Shown: one piece after another, positions 1-7,613 of the stretch
Position numbering within the stretch: the first letter of the stretch is position 1
How the letters are laid out: every line of letters starts with the position of its first letter
NCBI GenBank assembly: GCA_910577785.1
Contig: CAJTNT010000022.1
Coordinates: forward strand, 1-64,000
DNA: 64,000 bases
Source of the DNA: an uncultured Lachnospiraceae bacterium
Lineage (GTDB): Bacteria; Bacillota; Clostridia; Lachnospirales; Lachnospiraceae
Direction: 5' to 3'
Notes under the pieces: generated by a model
What the model was told of the DNA's origin: nothing
Seen by the model: only the letters and a program-made list of their open reading frames with translations
Database searches by the model: none
Translations under genes and position numbers: made by a program

Positions 1-133
1 GGCTTGTATGCTGAGGCTCTCTTGGCAATATTATCAAGCGGCACTTTGCCCTCACCCTCGCCAAACTCCACTTTTACGTTGATTACGCTGTCGGGTTTTT
101 TGTGGGAAAGCATTACAACCGTCTCCACATGAA
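1..133 (-). pseudogene. Second copy of the rlmD 3' segment (element junction, partial)
   Basis: Read leftward, this stretch encodes residues matching the RlmD C-terminal region that begins HVETVVMLSHKK. It aligns without gaps to 3177-3309, and the match stops abruptly at base 133. The reading frame is open and continues beyond the left edge. The N-terminal methyltransferase part is missing, so this is a junction fragment and not a gene copy. It probably marks the start of another integrated element on the left. A short protein could be translated from the GTG or ATG codons inside it, but no ribosome binding site was seen. Confidence 0.75.
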
Positions 134-265
134 TACCAAATTAGAACATATCCCCACAAAATCACGGAAATATAAGCAATATTTTTACAATACTAATACC
201 GTTCGTGCAACCCTTTTCCCACAAAATATAAGCTCCATCAATTTTGCACCACCCTGATGCAAAAT

Positions 266-1297
266 TTAATCTTCCTTCGTAGTACCAATATTCTCCCCCT
301 CTATCTTTCCAGCTTCCAATGCTTTATATTCCTGATTTAATTCTCGCAATAATTCCTCCTCACTCGGCAAATACAATTTATATTTCGAAGCAAAAATCTG
401 TGTTTCATTTTCAGGCAATGTATATTTAACCACGGATTCACTTTTATCTGCGCATAACACAATACCAATAGGTGGATTATCCCCTTCATTCATTAACTCT
501 CGCTCAAAATAGTGAACATACATCTGCATCTGCCCTAAGTCCTGATGTGTCAAATCCCCAACTTTTAAATCTATCAAAACAAAACACTTCAAAATATAAT
601 TATAAAATACAAGGTCAATTCTAAAATGCCGCCCATCAAAAGTAATCCTCTTCTGTCTGGCAACAAACGAAAATCCTCTCCCCAGCTCTAAAAGAAATCT
701 TTGCAAATGAGTAATTAATGCCTGCTCCAAATCACTTTCATAAAAATCATCATTCGAACTTAAACCAAGAAATTCCAAAACATATGGGTCACGAATAATA
801 TCTTCTGGTTCCTTAGCAGGCTCTAATGTCTGAATCTCTTCCGCAACCTGTTCTTTGTTTTTACTGGATAATAATCTTTCGTAAAAGAAAGAATTTATCT
901 GCCTTTCAAGCTGTCTGGTACTCCATTGTGATTTTACAGCCTCCTGCATATAAAATTCTCGCGCATTATGATTTTCCACTTTTATTAAAAGTCTATAATG
1001 TGTCCAACTCAATTCGTCACGCAGTGCGTGACCATTTGGAAACATCAAATAAAATTGCCTCATATACTTCAAATTTGTCACTGTAAAACCCTTACCAAAA
1101 TCCTTTGTCATTTGTTTTGACAATTCTTTTAACAAACCTGTCCCATACTCTGCTTTTTCATTACCACCCTGTTCTTCAATAATTGATTTTCCTATATTCC
1201 AATAGGCTTCAACCATTGCAAAATTAGCAGTCTTATAGACCTTATTTCTTGCAGTTAATAAAATATCCTTAATCCCATCATAAAACTTTTGATTCAT
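266..1297 (-). CDS. DUF1016 (YhcG-type) PDDEXK nuclease-like protein
   Basis: The 343-residue product has the two-part layout of the DUF1016/YhcG family. An N-terminal helical region holds WNIGKSIIEEQ and a KYMRQFY segment, and a C-terminal PDDEXK-like nuclease core shows FRIDLVFYN followed by FVLIDLKVG. These residues fit the D...(D/E)xK metal site. The family is common on mobile elements and is often linked to restriction-modification or defence, but its substrate is not settled. The ATG at 1295-1297 is chosen because GGAGG lies just upstream; a longer in-frame reading up to 1453 overlaps the preceding gene and lacks a ribosome binding site. It is the last gene of the leftward parA cluster. 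Confidence 0.85.
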   Translation of the reverse strand: MNQKFYDGIKDILLTARNKVYKTANFAMVEAYWNIGKSIIEEQGGNEKAEYGTGLLKELSKQMTKDFGKGFTVTNLKYMRQFYLMFPNGHALRDELSWTHYRLLIKVENHNAREFYMQEAVKSQWSTRQLERQINSFFYERLLSSKNKEQVAEEIQTLEPAKEPEDIIRDPYVLEFLGLSSNDDFYESDLEQALITHLQRFLLELGRGFSFVARQKRITFDGRHFRIDLVFYNYILKCFVLIDLKVGDLTHQDLGQMQMYVHYFERELMNEGDNPPIGIVLCADKSESVVKYTLPENETQIFASKYKLYLPSEEELLRELNQEYKALEAGKIEGENIGTTKED

Positions 1298-1322
1298 CAA
1301 AATACCTCCAGAAGCCTTGCTA

Positions 1323-1970
1323 TTAGTCTGTAACAAATACGCTTCCTTTTTTAGATAGTTTTTCTGCACGTTCAATAATAAAATTAATAATTTTATCAAT
1401 ATCCATCCATTTATATACATAGCCTCTAGAATCTGGAGTGTAACGCCTTGCAATTTCTTTTAAAACCGCAATATCATATTGATGTAAAATATTACTTAAT
1501 TTTTCCTCACCTTTATCCCGATATATTTCTATTGGATTTAATCCATCAATATCATGTATTTCATTTCCAGATCCCCTACTCGTCTGTTTGCTATCACCAA
1601 TACATATTTTAACCTCAAGGTTTATGCTATTTAAGAGTTGTTCATTATTCTCCAAAAATTGCAGCACTCTCATTAAATCTAACACTGTTTGCCTATTATT
1701 CTTTTCACCATTTGCATAAACATTCTGACACAAATTCCAATGACTTGATTCTAAAAAATCTTTTATATCACTTATATCATTTCTGATTTGTGCAATGTCA
1801 TTTTGGGTATCAGATTGGAGATTTCCTTTAGAATTTTTTTCTTCATTTCGCCCTTTGGAATTTCTTATAACCTCCTTCACATATTTCTTATTGTAACCCA
1901 TTATTACTAAATCCTCTATATTTTTTCCTTCATCTAAAAGTTTTAAAATAGTCTCTTTTTTACTAGACAT
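1323..1970 (-). CDS. Hypothetical protein of a parA-type module
   Basis: A 215-residue protein of unknown function. Residues 1-35 are helical, with an HTH-like pattern (ILKLLDEGKNIEDLVIMGY). A polar lysine- and asparagine-rich linker follows. The last 80 residues hold an LNPIEIYRDKGEEKL segment and a KWMDIDKIINFIIERAEK tail, a small domain I associate with proteins on plasmids and integrative elements but cannot name. It starts with AAGGAG seven bases before the ATG, lies 13 bp after parA and 25 bp before the nuclease gene, so the three genes look like one operon. A partition or accessory regulator role is possible but not shown. Confidence 0.6.
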   Translation of the reverse strand: MSSKKETILKLLDEGKNIEDLVIMGYNKKYVKEVIRNSKGRNEEKNSKGNLQSDTQNDIAQIRNDISDIKDFLESSHWNLCQNVYANGEKNNRQTVLDLMRVLQFLENNEQLLNSINLEVKICIGDSKQTSRGSGNEIHDIDGLNPIEIYRDKGEEKLSNILHQYDIAVLKEIARRYTPDSRGYVYKWMDIDKIINFIIERAEKLSKKGSVFVTD

Positions 1971-1983
1971 AACAGCACTCCTT

Positions 1984-2880
1984 CTATTTAATTCTTCTAA
2001 GAAACTCTTCCGTTATTCCTAAATATGAATTATAAATTTCTTTATCATATCCATATTTCTGTTTCAATGTAGTTATAGGTGTATCGATATCCGTCGCCTC
2101 CGAAACCCTTGTTGTTTCTTTTACATAATCTGAGAATACTTCTGGAACGTGTCTTTTATCTTTTTCAGAAAGCTTACTTCTTGCAATCAAATCGCTTTTT
2201 GTTTCTCTATGCATTCTGCTTTGTACTCTAAATTTAGTTATAACAATTCCCAACGGTTTTATATCATAAGACCTATTGATTGCCCGAATATCTTTTGCAA
2301 CCTTAGTTATTCTATCCTTAATTTGTGGTATTCCGTATGTAGATAAAATATCTGCAACAACTGGTATTAAATAATAATCACTCAGAAAAATTCCATTCAA
2401 TGTAATCGCCCCCAGATTCGGCGGACAATCAATTAAAATAAAATCATATTTATCTACTATCTCTTGTGTTAAATATGATGCTAAAACAGTTATTGGACTT
2501 TGCGCAAAATGACTTAATTGATTTATCATTGGTATTCTATCTTGAACCTCTAACAAATCTATACTTGATGGTAATAAGTCCAATCCTTGAATCCCATTAG
2601 AAACACCCGAAACATTCTTGATAATAGATTCATTAATATTAAACTTATCGGTATTATCCAATTTATCCAAAAACATCTGGTGGATAGTTTTTCCTTCCTC
2701 ATTAGATTTTTTCCAAACTTCCTGATTAATAAGCATAACCGTTGCATTTGTCTGTGGATCTAAGTCAATCACTAATACTCTTTTTCCCTTTTCAAATGTC
2801 AAAAACTCTGCTAATGCAACTGTTGTAGTTGTTTTTCCTACTCCGCCTTTTAAATTAATTAAGCTTACAATTTTTCCCAT
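1984..2880 (-). CDS. ParA/Soj-family ATPase
   Basis: A 298-residue deviant Walker ATPase of the ParA/MinD superfamily. The P-loop KGGVGKTT is at residues 11-18, the Walker A' motif VLVIDLDPQ follows near residue 36, and the Walker B motif FILIDCPPN is near residue 147. Such proteins segregate plasmids or keep integrative elements stable, usually with a ParB-type partner; none is recognisable here unless the next gene plays that part. Length is normal for chromosomal and ICE-borne Soj proteins. AAGGAG lies eight bases before the ATG. High AT content, unlike the rlmD gene to its right, supports acquisition with the element. Confidence 0.92.
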   Translation of the reverse strand: MGKIVSLINLKGGVGKTTTTVALAEFLTFEKGKRVLVIDLDPQTNATVMLINQEVWKKSNEEGKTIHQMFLDKLDNTDKFNINESIIKNVSGVSNGIQGLDLLPSSIDLLEVQDRIPMINQLSHFAQSPITVLASYLTQEIVDKYDFILIDCPPNLGAITLNGIFLSDYYLIPVVADILSTYGIPQIKDRITKVAKDIRAINRSYDIKPLGIVITKFRVQSRMHRETKSDLIARSKLSEKDKRHVPEVFSDYVKETTRVSEATDIDTPITTLKQKYGYDKEIYNSYLGITEEFLRRIK

Positions 2881-2950
2881 AATATTTAACTCCTTTTTGA
2901 TTCTTTATCGCTACATACTTTATATCTACTATTATACCATTACCAATACC

Positions 2951-4888
2951 TCAACTGCAAATAACCTCAAAATGCTTTAAAGCATCCTTTATCGCTTCCA
3001 CTTTCTCTGCTGTCGGATGCTTCCTCGGCTGTTTCAATTCTTCTACCGCATTAGGAGCATCATACATCGGCAATCCTAACTCCCTCTTTACCTCTGCGAT
3101 ATATGCGGTATGTACTTTGAAGCCATACTTCGCTTCTATGTACTCCTTAATCATTTTATATGTAACCCGCTCTTTTGGCTTATACGCTTCGGCTCTCTTG
3201 GCGATATTATCAAGCGGCACTTTTCCCTCACCCTCGCCAAACTCCACTTTTACATTGATTACGCTATCGGGTTTTTTGTGGGAAAGCATTACAACCGTCT
3301 CAACATGAACCGTCTGCGCAAACATATCCAAAACCTGCACCTTCTGCACTTCATACCCCTCGCTGCACAAGTATTTCAAATCCCTCGCCAACGTTGCCGA
3401 ATCGCAGCTTACATACACTACCCGTTGTGGTGCCATCTTCACGATAGTTTCTAAGCATTTCGCATCGCAGCCTTTCCGCGGCGGATCCACTACAATGACA
3501 TCTGGATGCAGCATCCTTGCTTCCGTTTCCTGCCCATCCTTTCCATGCTTCCGATTCTCCCCTTTCTCCCTTTCCTTCTCTGCCTTTATATCCTCTTTTG
3601 CGCGTTCTCCCTTTTCTGTGTTTTCTTCCTTTTCTGCGCGTTCTCCCTTCTCTGCCTTTTCTGCGCGCTCTCCCTTTTCTGTGTTTTCTTCCTTTTCTGC
3701 GCATTCTCCCTTCTCTGCCTTTTCTTCCTTTTCTGCCCCTTCTGCCCTTTCATAAAACCCTGGCAGCACTTCCTCTGCCTTGCCCACAAAAAATTCTACA
3801 TTCTGAATCTGATTTATTTCTGCGTTCTTCCTGGCGTCTTCAATAGCAGGCGCCACGACTTCTACCCCATAGACTTGCCTGGCCTTCTGCGCCAGAAACA
3901 AAGAAATCGTCCCAATCCCGCAATAGAGATCCCATACTGTCTCGTTCCCCGTAAGCCCCGCATATTCCAGAACCTTCTGATACAATTTTTCTGTCTGCAT
4001 CGGATTGATCTGATAGAAAGAAAGGGGGGAAATCTGATACTTCACATCCCCAATAGAATCTGTAATATACCCCTTTCCCCAAATGCACCTGGTCTCCTGC
4101 CCTAAAATCACGTTTGTTTTTTCCTGGTTGACATTCAATACAATTCCAGCCATCCCTTTGACTGCCCGGAGTTTTTCAATTAAGCGTTCCTCCTGCGGAA
4201 GCCTCCTGCCGTTGAGCACAATGCAGGCCATAAATTCCTGTGTAACATGCCCATAGCGGATCAATAGATGGCGTACAAGGCCTTTCCCCGTAGCCTCGTC
4301 ATAGATAGAAACATGGTTTTCTTCCAAATAGGAGGCCAAACTGTCTAAAATCTGCTCTGTAGCCCCCATCTCCATCCCCAGCCAGCACTTTCGGTTGGGG
4401 ATAATCTGATGCGAGCGGGCAGCATAGAAGCCGATGGCAACCTTGCCCTCTTTATCCCTGCCAATCGGAAACTGTGCTTTATTCCGATAAAAATACGGCT
4501 CTTCCATCCCAATTGGCGGCTCCCAGACTCCATCTTCCAGCTGGAAACCGCCAATTCTCTTTAAGTGATTGCGCACCTTATTTTCCTTAAAGATCAGCTG
4601 CTGCCCATAATCCAGGGCTTGGAGCTGGCAGCCGCCGCACTGGCGGGCATAGGGGCAGCGTGGCTCTATGCGGTAAGGCGATGGCTTTAAAATCTCTATC
4701 AGGCGGGCATAGCCATAGTTTTTCTTCATTTTCATAACTTTTGCCAGGATACGGTCGCCTAGGACAGCATCCTTCACAAAAAAAATAACGCCCTCTGCCT
4801 TCCCGATCCCCTGCCCTTCCACGCCCATATCCTCAATCAGCAGCTCTAATTCCATATCTTTCTGAAATACCATGCCCTTCCCTCCCAT
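2951..4888 (-). CDS. rlmD: 23S rRNA (uracil-1939-C5)-methyltransferase with insert and extra C-terminus
   Basis: RlmD/RumA uses SAM to methylate a uracil of 23S rRNA. A TRAM-like N-terminus is followed by the Fe-S cysteines C78, C84, C87 and C168, the SAM motif DLYCGIGT (320-327), DPPRKGCD (468-475) and the catalytic cysteine in YVSCDSAT (C495). The family is usually about 450 residues; this product has 645. Two additions explain the difference: a Lys/Glu-rich repeat insert at about 382-458, between two catalytic motifs, and an extra 105-residue C-terminus after HVETVVMLSHKK that begins at the element junction. GAGGAGG precedes the ATG. It lies 12 bp after the YhaM-like gene, probably in the same operon. 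Confidence 0.93.
   Translation of the reverse strand: MGGKGMVFQKDMELELLIEDMGVEGQGIGKAEGVIFFVKDAVLGDRILAKVMKMKKNYGYARLIEILKPSPYRIEPRCPYARQCGGCQLQALDYGQQLIFKENKVRNHLKRIGGFQLEDGVWEPPIGMEEPYFYRNKAQFPIGRDKEGKVAIGFYAARSHQIIPNRKCWLGMEMGATEQILDSLASYLEENHVSIYDEATGKGLVRHLLIRYGHVTQEFMACIVLNGRRLPQEERLIEKLRAVKGMAGIVLNVNQEKTNVILGQETRCIWGKGYITDSIGDVKYQISPLSFYQINPMQTEKLYQKVLEYAGLTGNETVWDLYCGIGTISLFLAQKARQVYGVEVVAPAIEDARKNAEINQIQNVEFFVGKAEEVLPGFYERAEGAEKEEKAEKGECAEKEENTEKGERAEKAEKGERAEKEENTEKGERAKEDIKAEKEREKGENRKHGKDGQETEARMLHPDVIVVDPPRKGCDAKCLETIVKMAPQRVVYVSCDSATLARDLKYLCSEGYEVQKVQVLDMFAQTVHVETVVMLSHKKPDSVINVKVEFGEGEGKVPLDNIAKRAEAYKPKERVTYKMIKEYIEAKYGFKVHTAYIAEVKRELGLPMYDAPNAVEELKQPRKHPTAEKVEAIKDALKHFEVICS
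3177..3309. repeat. Direct repeat of 1-133 (attachment-site pair)
   Basis: Positions 3177-3309 match 1-133 base for base in register, with scattered substitutions, many of them silent. The last 35 bases, from the GTGGGAAAGC block to CATGAA, differ at a single base. Identity ends at 3309/133. This places the recombination point near the codons for HVETVV of RlmD and supports site-specific integration rather than an ancient gene duplication. Confidence 0.75.
3515..3745. repeat. Low-complexity Lys/Glu repeat tract inside rlmD
   Basis: The tract encodes repeated variants of AEKGERAEK and EENTEKGER within RlmD. At DNA level the units are short imperfect tandem copies of TTCTGCGCGTTCTCCCTT and TTCCTTTTCTGC types. 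The length is a multiple of three, so the frame is kept. Such tracts expand by replication slippage. Confidence 0.85.
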
Positions 4889-4900
4889 TTCAGCCTCCTC

Positions 4901-5848
4901 TCACTCTTCGCTCGTCCTGCGGATATTGGATTCAAACAGGCGGTTGTAGCCCAGCCAGCCATTGTTCTCTGGGGAGGCTGCCAATGCCTCCTTCATTGTC
5001 TGCATTTTGGCGTCAGTATTGTCCGCGAAGCTTAGGGCAACCGCTTCCATCAGTGCAGGTTTTTTGGGAGAGCCGTATTCCAGTTCCCCATGGTGCGACA
5101 GGATGCAGTGCTTCAGCTCATTGGCCAGCTTGGATGGGAAATCCGGGATTGTGCGGATACGCTCGCCGACCTGCTCCGCGCCAATCATGATATGCCCCAG
5201 CAGCTGGCCTGCGTCTGTATAGTCATTGGCCGGGAAGGGGGAAATCTCTTCCAGTTTTCCGATATCGTGGAAAATGGCTGCTGCCAGCAGCAAATCCCTA
5301 TGTAGCATAGGATAGGCCTTGGTATAGAAGCTGCAGAGCCTTGTCACGCTCAAGGTATGCTCCAGCAGCCCGCCCACATAGCCATGATGCACGTTTTTCG
5401 CCGCGCTGTGGAATTTGAAGCGTTTTTCAAAATCCTCATCTTCCAAGAAAAAGCTTGCGCATAGCTTTTTTAGATATGGATTCTGCATTTCCTGGATGAA
5501 CTTAGTAAGGTCGCGATACATCTGGTCAATATCTTTATCAGTGACAGGAAGGTACTCTGTCGGATTATATTCCCCGGCACGCGCCCTGCGGATGCGCTTT
5601 ATATTCAGCTGAAGAGCCCCCTGGAAACTGGTGACGTCCCCCATCACGTCAATGTAATCCAACGCTTCAAATTCCTCAATCCCCTGGGAATTGGGATCCC
5701 AGATCTTGGCATCCAATGTCCCGGTCTTATCCTGCAGAATCAGGGAGCCGTACGGCCTCCCGGCTTTGGTAAGCGCCGTCTGCTTCGCTTTGCACAGATA
5801 AATCCCCCCTACACGTTCTCCCTCTCGCAATGTCTCGATATATTTCAT
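4901..5848 (-). CDS. yhaM: YhaM-like 3'-5' exoribonuclease (OB fold plus HD domain)
   Basis: The 315-residue protein has an OB-fold at about residues 12-95, with the GRPYGSLILQDKTGTLDAK strand pattern, and an HD phosphohydrolase domain from about 150. Metal ligands visible are the HHG at 154-156, H164 in LLEHTLS and the H194-D195 pair in FHDIGKLEE. This arrangement and length match the YhaM/CBF1 family of metal-dependent 3'-5' exoribonucleases acting on short RNA and single-stranded DNA. GGAGT lies before the ATG. The gene precedes rlmD with a 12 bp gap, so both probably share a transcript with an RNA-processing theme. Confidence 0.9.
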   Translation of the reverse strand: MKYIETLREGERVGGIYLCKAKQTALTKAGRPYGSLILQDKTGTLDAKIWDPNSQGIEEFEALDYIDVMGDVTSFQGALQLNIKRIRRARAGEYNPTEYLPVTDKDIDQMYRDLTKFIQEMQNPYLKKLCASFFLEDEDFEKRFKFHSAAKNVHHGYVGGLLEHTLSVTRLCSFYTKAYPMLHRDLLLAAAIFHDIGKLEEISPFPANDYTDAGQLLGHIMIGAEQVGERIRTIPDFPSKLANELKHCILSHHGELEYGSPKKPALMEAVALSFADNTDAKMQTMKEALAASPENNGWLGYNRLFESNIRRTSEE

Positions 5849-5989
5849 TTTTTACTCCTTTAACTCCTATGATAATTCTCTGGTGCTGGCCGCTTATCAT
5901 TGTTCTGCTATATGTTCCAATACCTTTTCTCGTATTCCAGCATAAACAACCTTGGTTCCTACACCATGCTGCACTCATTCTATTTTATC

Positions 5990-7462
5990 TTATTTTAACA
6001 CGCCTACCGATACGGCGCATTCCATTTCCACATATTCCTCCGCGCCTTGCCGCATCACTGTAACCGCTGCCAGGTCTTCGGGACGCATGGCATAAAGTTT
6101 CTGGTTATACTGTTCTACCGTAGTGACTTCTTCCCCATTGATCTGTGTAATGACGTCTGCTTCCTGCAAGCCTGCCATCATGGCAGGGGAATCCAGCTCT
6201 ACCGCTTTGATATAGACGCCCATGGGAATGCCATACTCCTCCGCGATATCATCCGTCACAGTGCTTAGGCGCAGCCCTAGATAGGGAATGTCCCGGCCAT
6301 TGGATAAATCCTCAATCACCTGCTTCAATTCAGAAATAGACAGTGCCGTAATCGTATTGCGGTCACTCTGGCTGCTGTAATCCTGCAGGACAAGACCCAC
6401 AATCTCTCCTTCCAGATTTATCAGCACGCCGCTGCCGTCTTCACTTCCCACAATGTCTGTCGTGAAAATAGTATAATTAGTATCAATGGCGGATACTTGG
6501 TTCTCGGAAGAAGTGATAGTTCCGCACAGAATGGAATAATTGGCTCCCAGTGGGCTCCCAATCGCAAGCACAATCGTACCTTGCTGCATACGAAGAGAAT
6601 TTCCCAGGGTCGCTGTCTCCACCATTTTCAAGGCTTCTTCCCCGATTTCGTCCAGAGGTACGCTTATAATGGCGATCCCTGTATTGCCATCGTACTTTTT
6701 CAGTGCGGCAGAAACTGTCGACTCATTCGCGAAAGTAATGCTGATGGCTTCCGCATCCGTAATTACCTTTTTCTCCGTCAGCACCAGCAGCTCTTTTGGA
6801 GTCTGCCCAATCACGATACCTGCCGCCCGGTTCTCGTTTTCATAGGGCGTGTCAAACCAATCCGTGCTGCTAGTCACCCCCGTAACCGTTACCACAGATT
6901 TATTGGCCTGCTTCCCTACGTCATAAAGCTTGTCCTGCAGTTTCTGGTAGTCTTCTATGCCCAGCTCTTTCTGTACCACTTCTGTCTTTTCTGGCGGAAG
7001 AACTGGATCCTGATCTTGCTGCCCCGCCTCCGTTCCCCCAGGGTCGTCTTCCAGCTCCTGGGATTCCCCTGCCGGATCGTCCCCCTCTGGGCTGCCCTCC
7101 GGATTCTCTGTGTCTTCTGGCTGGCTTCCCTCTGTCTTATCTTTCGTCTTCTCCCCCTCCTCTGGCTTCTGGTAAGCCTCTGCCCCTGCGGGTTCTCCCC
7201 CTCCTGTTTCTTCCCCGCCCTCCCCCTCGGATTCCAGGTCATCCCTGGGAATGCTGATGGCAGACTCCTCCTTCGGGTTGATCCATGCTTCCATATAGGG
7301 CCTCAGCAATACAAAGACAAGGCAGGCGACTACCCCAAAAATAACCGCGCAGAAAAGATTGAATCCCATTTGAAAGAAAAGCCTCCGCTTATTAATAGGC
7401 TTCTCCTTTATCTTCTCCTTGATAAAATCAAATTCCTGATCCTTCTGCTCTTGTTGTTTCAT
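5990..7462 (-). CDS. HtrA-like membrane protein with PDZ domain, catalytic residues lost
   Basis: The 490-residue protein has a cytoplasmic N-terminus, one membrane segment (about 30-54), a long acidic Gly/Glu/Pro-rich linker (about 62-160), a trypsin-like beta-barrel (about 185-385) and a C-terminal PDZ domain (about 393-485), the layout of DegP/HtrA proteases. The triad is not recognisable. The position of the usual TNNHVV histidine reads TEKKVI, the DLAV aspartate region reads NTGIAI, and the GNSGG serine loop reads EDGSGVLIN. It is therefore probably a non-proteolytic relative that binds peptides or proteins at the membrane. The start at 7462 is chosen for GGAGGA seven bases upstream; an ATG eight codons earlier lacks this. 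Confidence 0.8.
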   Translation of the reverse strand: MKQQEQKDQEFDFIKEKIKEKPINKRRLFFQMGFNLFCAVIFGVVACLVFVLLRPYMEAWINPKEESAISIPRDDLESEGEGGEETGGGEPAGAEAYQKPEEGEKTKDKTEGSQPEDTENPEGSPEGDDPAGESQELEDDPGGTEAGQQDQDPVLPPEKTEVVQKELGIEDYQKLQDKLYDVGKQANKSVVTVTGVTSSTDWFDTPYENENRAAGIVIGQTPKELLVLTEKKVITDAEAISITFANESTVSAALKKYDGNTGIAIISVPLDEIGEEALKMVETATLGNSLRMQQGTIVLAIGSPLGANYSILCGTITSSENQVSAIDTNYTIFTTDIVGSEDGSGVLINLEGEIVGLVLQDYSSQSDRNTITALSISELKQVIEDLSNGRDIPYLGLRLSTVTDDIAEEYGIPMGVYIKAVELDSPAMMAGLQEADVITQINGEEVTTVEQYNQKLYAMRPEDLAAVTVMRQGAEEYVEMECAVSVGVLK

Positions 7463-7613
7463 AATGCTTCCTCCATGATTATTCACGTTCTAAACAACTC
7501 TCCGCTTACTATTATACGTTTTTCCCCGCATTGTTGCAAGATTTTTATTTTTAATGTATAATGAACCTGATTATTCGAAGTTACGATTCAAAGCAATAAA
7601 AAGGATGAAACGT

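Larger units (their letters stand above)
134..3309. mobile_element. Putative integrated element in the 3' end of rlmD
   Basis: The segment is bounded by two copies of the same 133 bp rlmD sequence (1-133 and 3177-3309). It is clearly more AT-rich than the flanking housekeeping genes and carries a ParA ATPase, a hypothetical protein and a DUF1016 nuclease. Integrative elements are known to use the 3' end of rumA/rlmD genes as target and to supply a replacement 3' end. No integrase or relaxase lies inside the visible part, so it may be a cis-mobilisable remnant, or the arm of a larger element extending left. The exact crossover is inferred to lie near the shared CGGTTGTAATGC sequence. Confidence 0.6.

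Noticed and set aside
3506..4105. Open frames opposite the RlmD repeat tract
   Set aside because: They reflect the low-complexity repeat on the other strand (runs of Phe, Leu, Ser, Cys) and have no start signals.
6497..7561. Long open frame on the plus strand over the HtrA-like gene
   Set aside because: It is antisense to a well-supported gene; composition is Arg/Leu/Cys-rich, with no ribosome binding site and no recognisable domain.
7554..7613. Upstream ATG for MutS2
   Set aside because: It would overlap the promoter area, lacks a ribosome binding site, and adds residues not found in the family.
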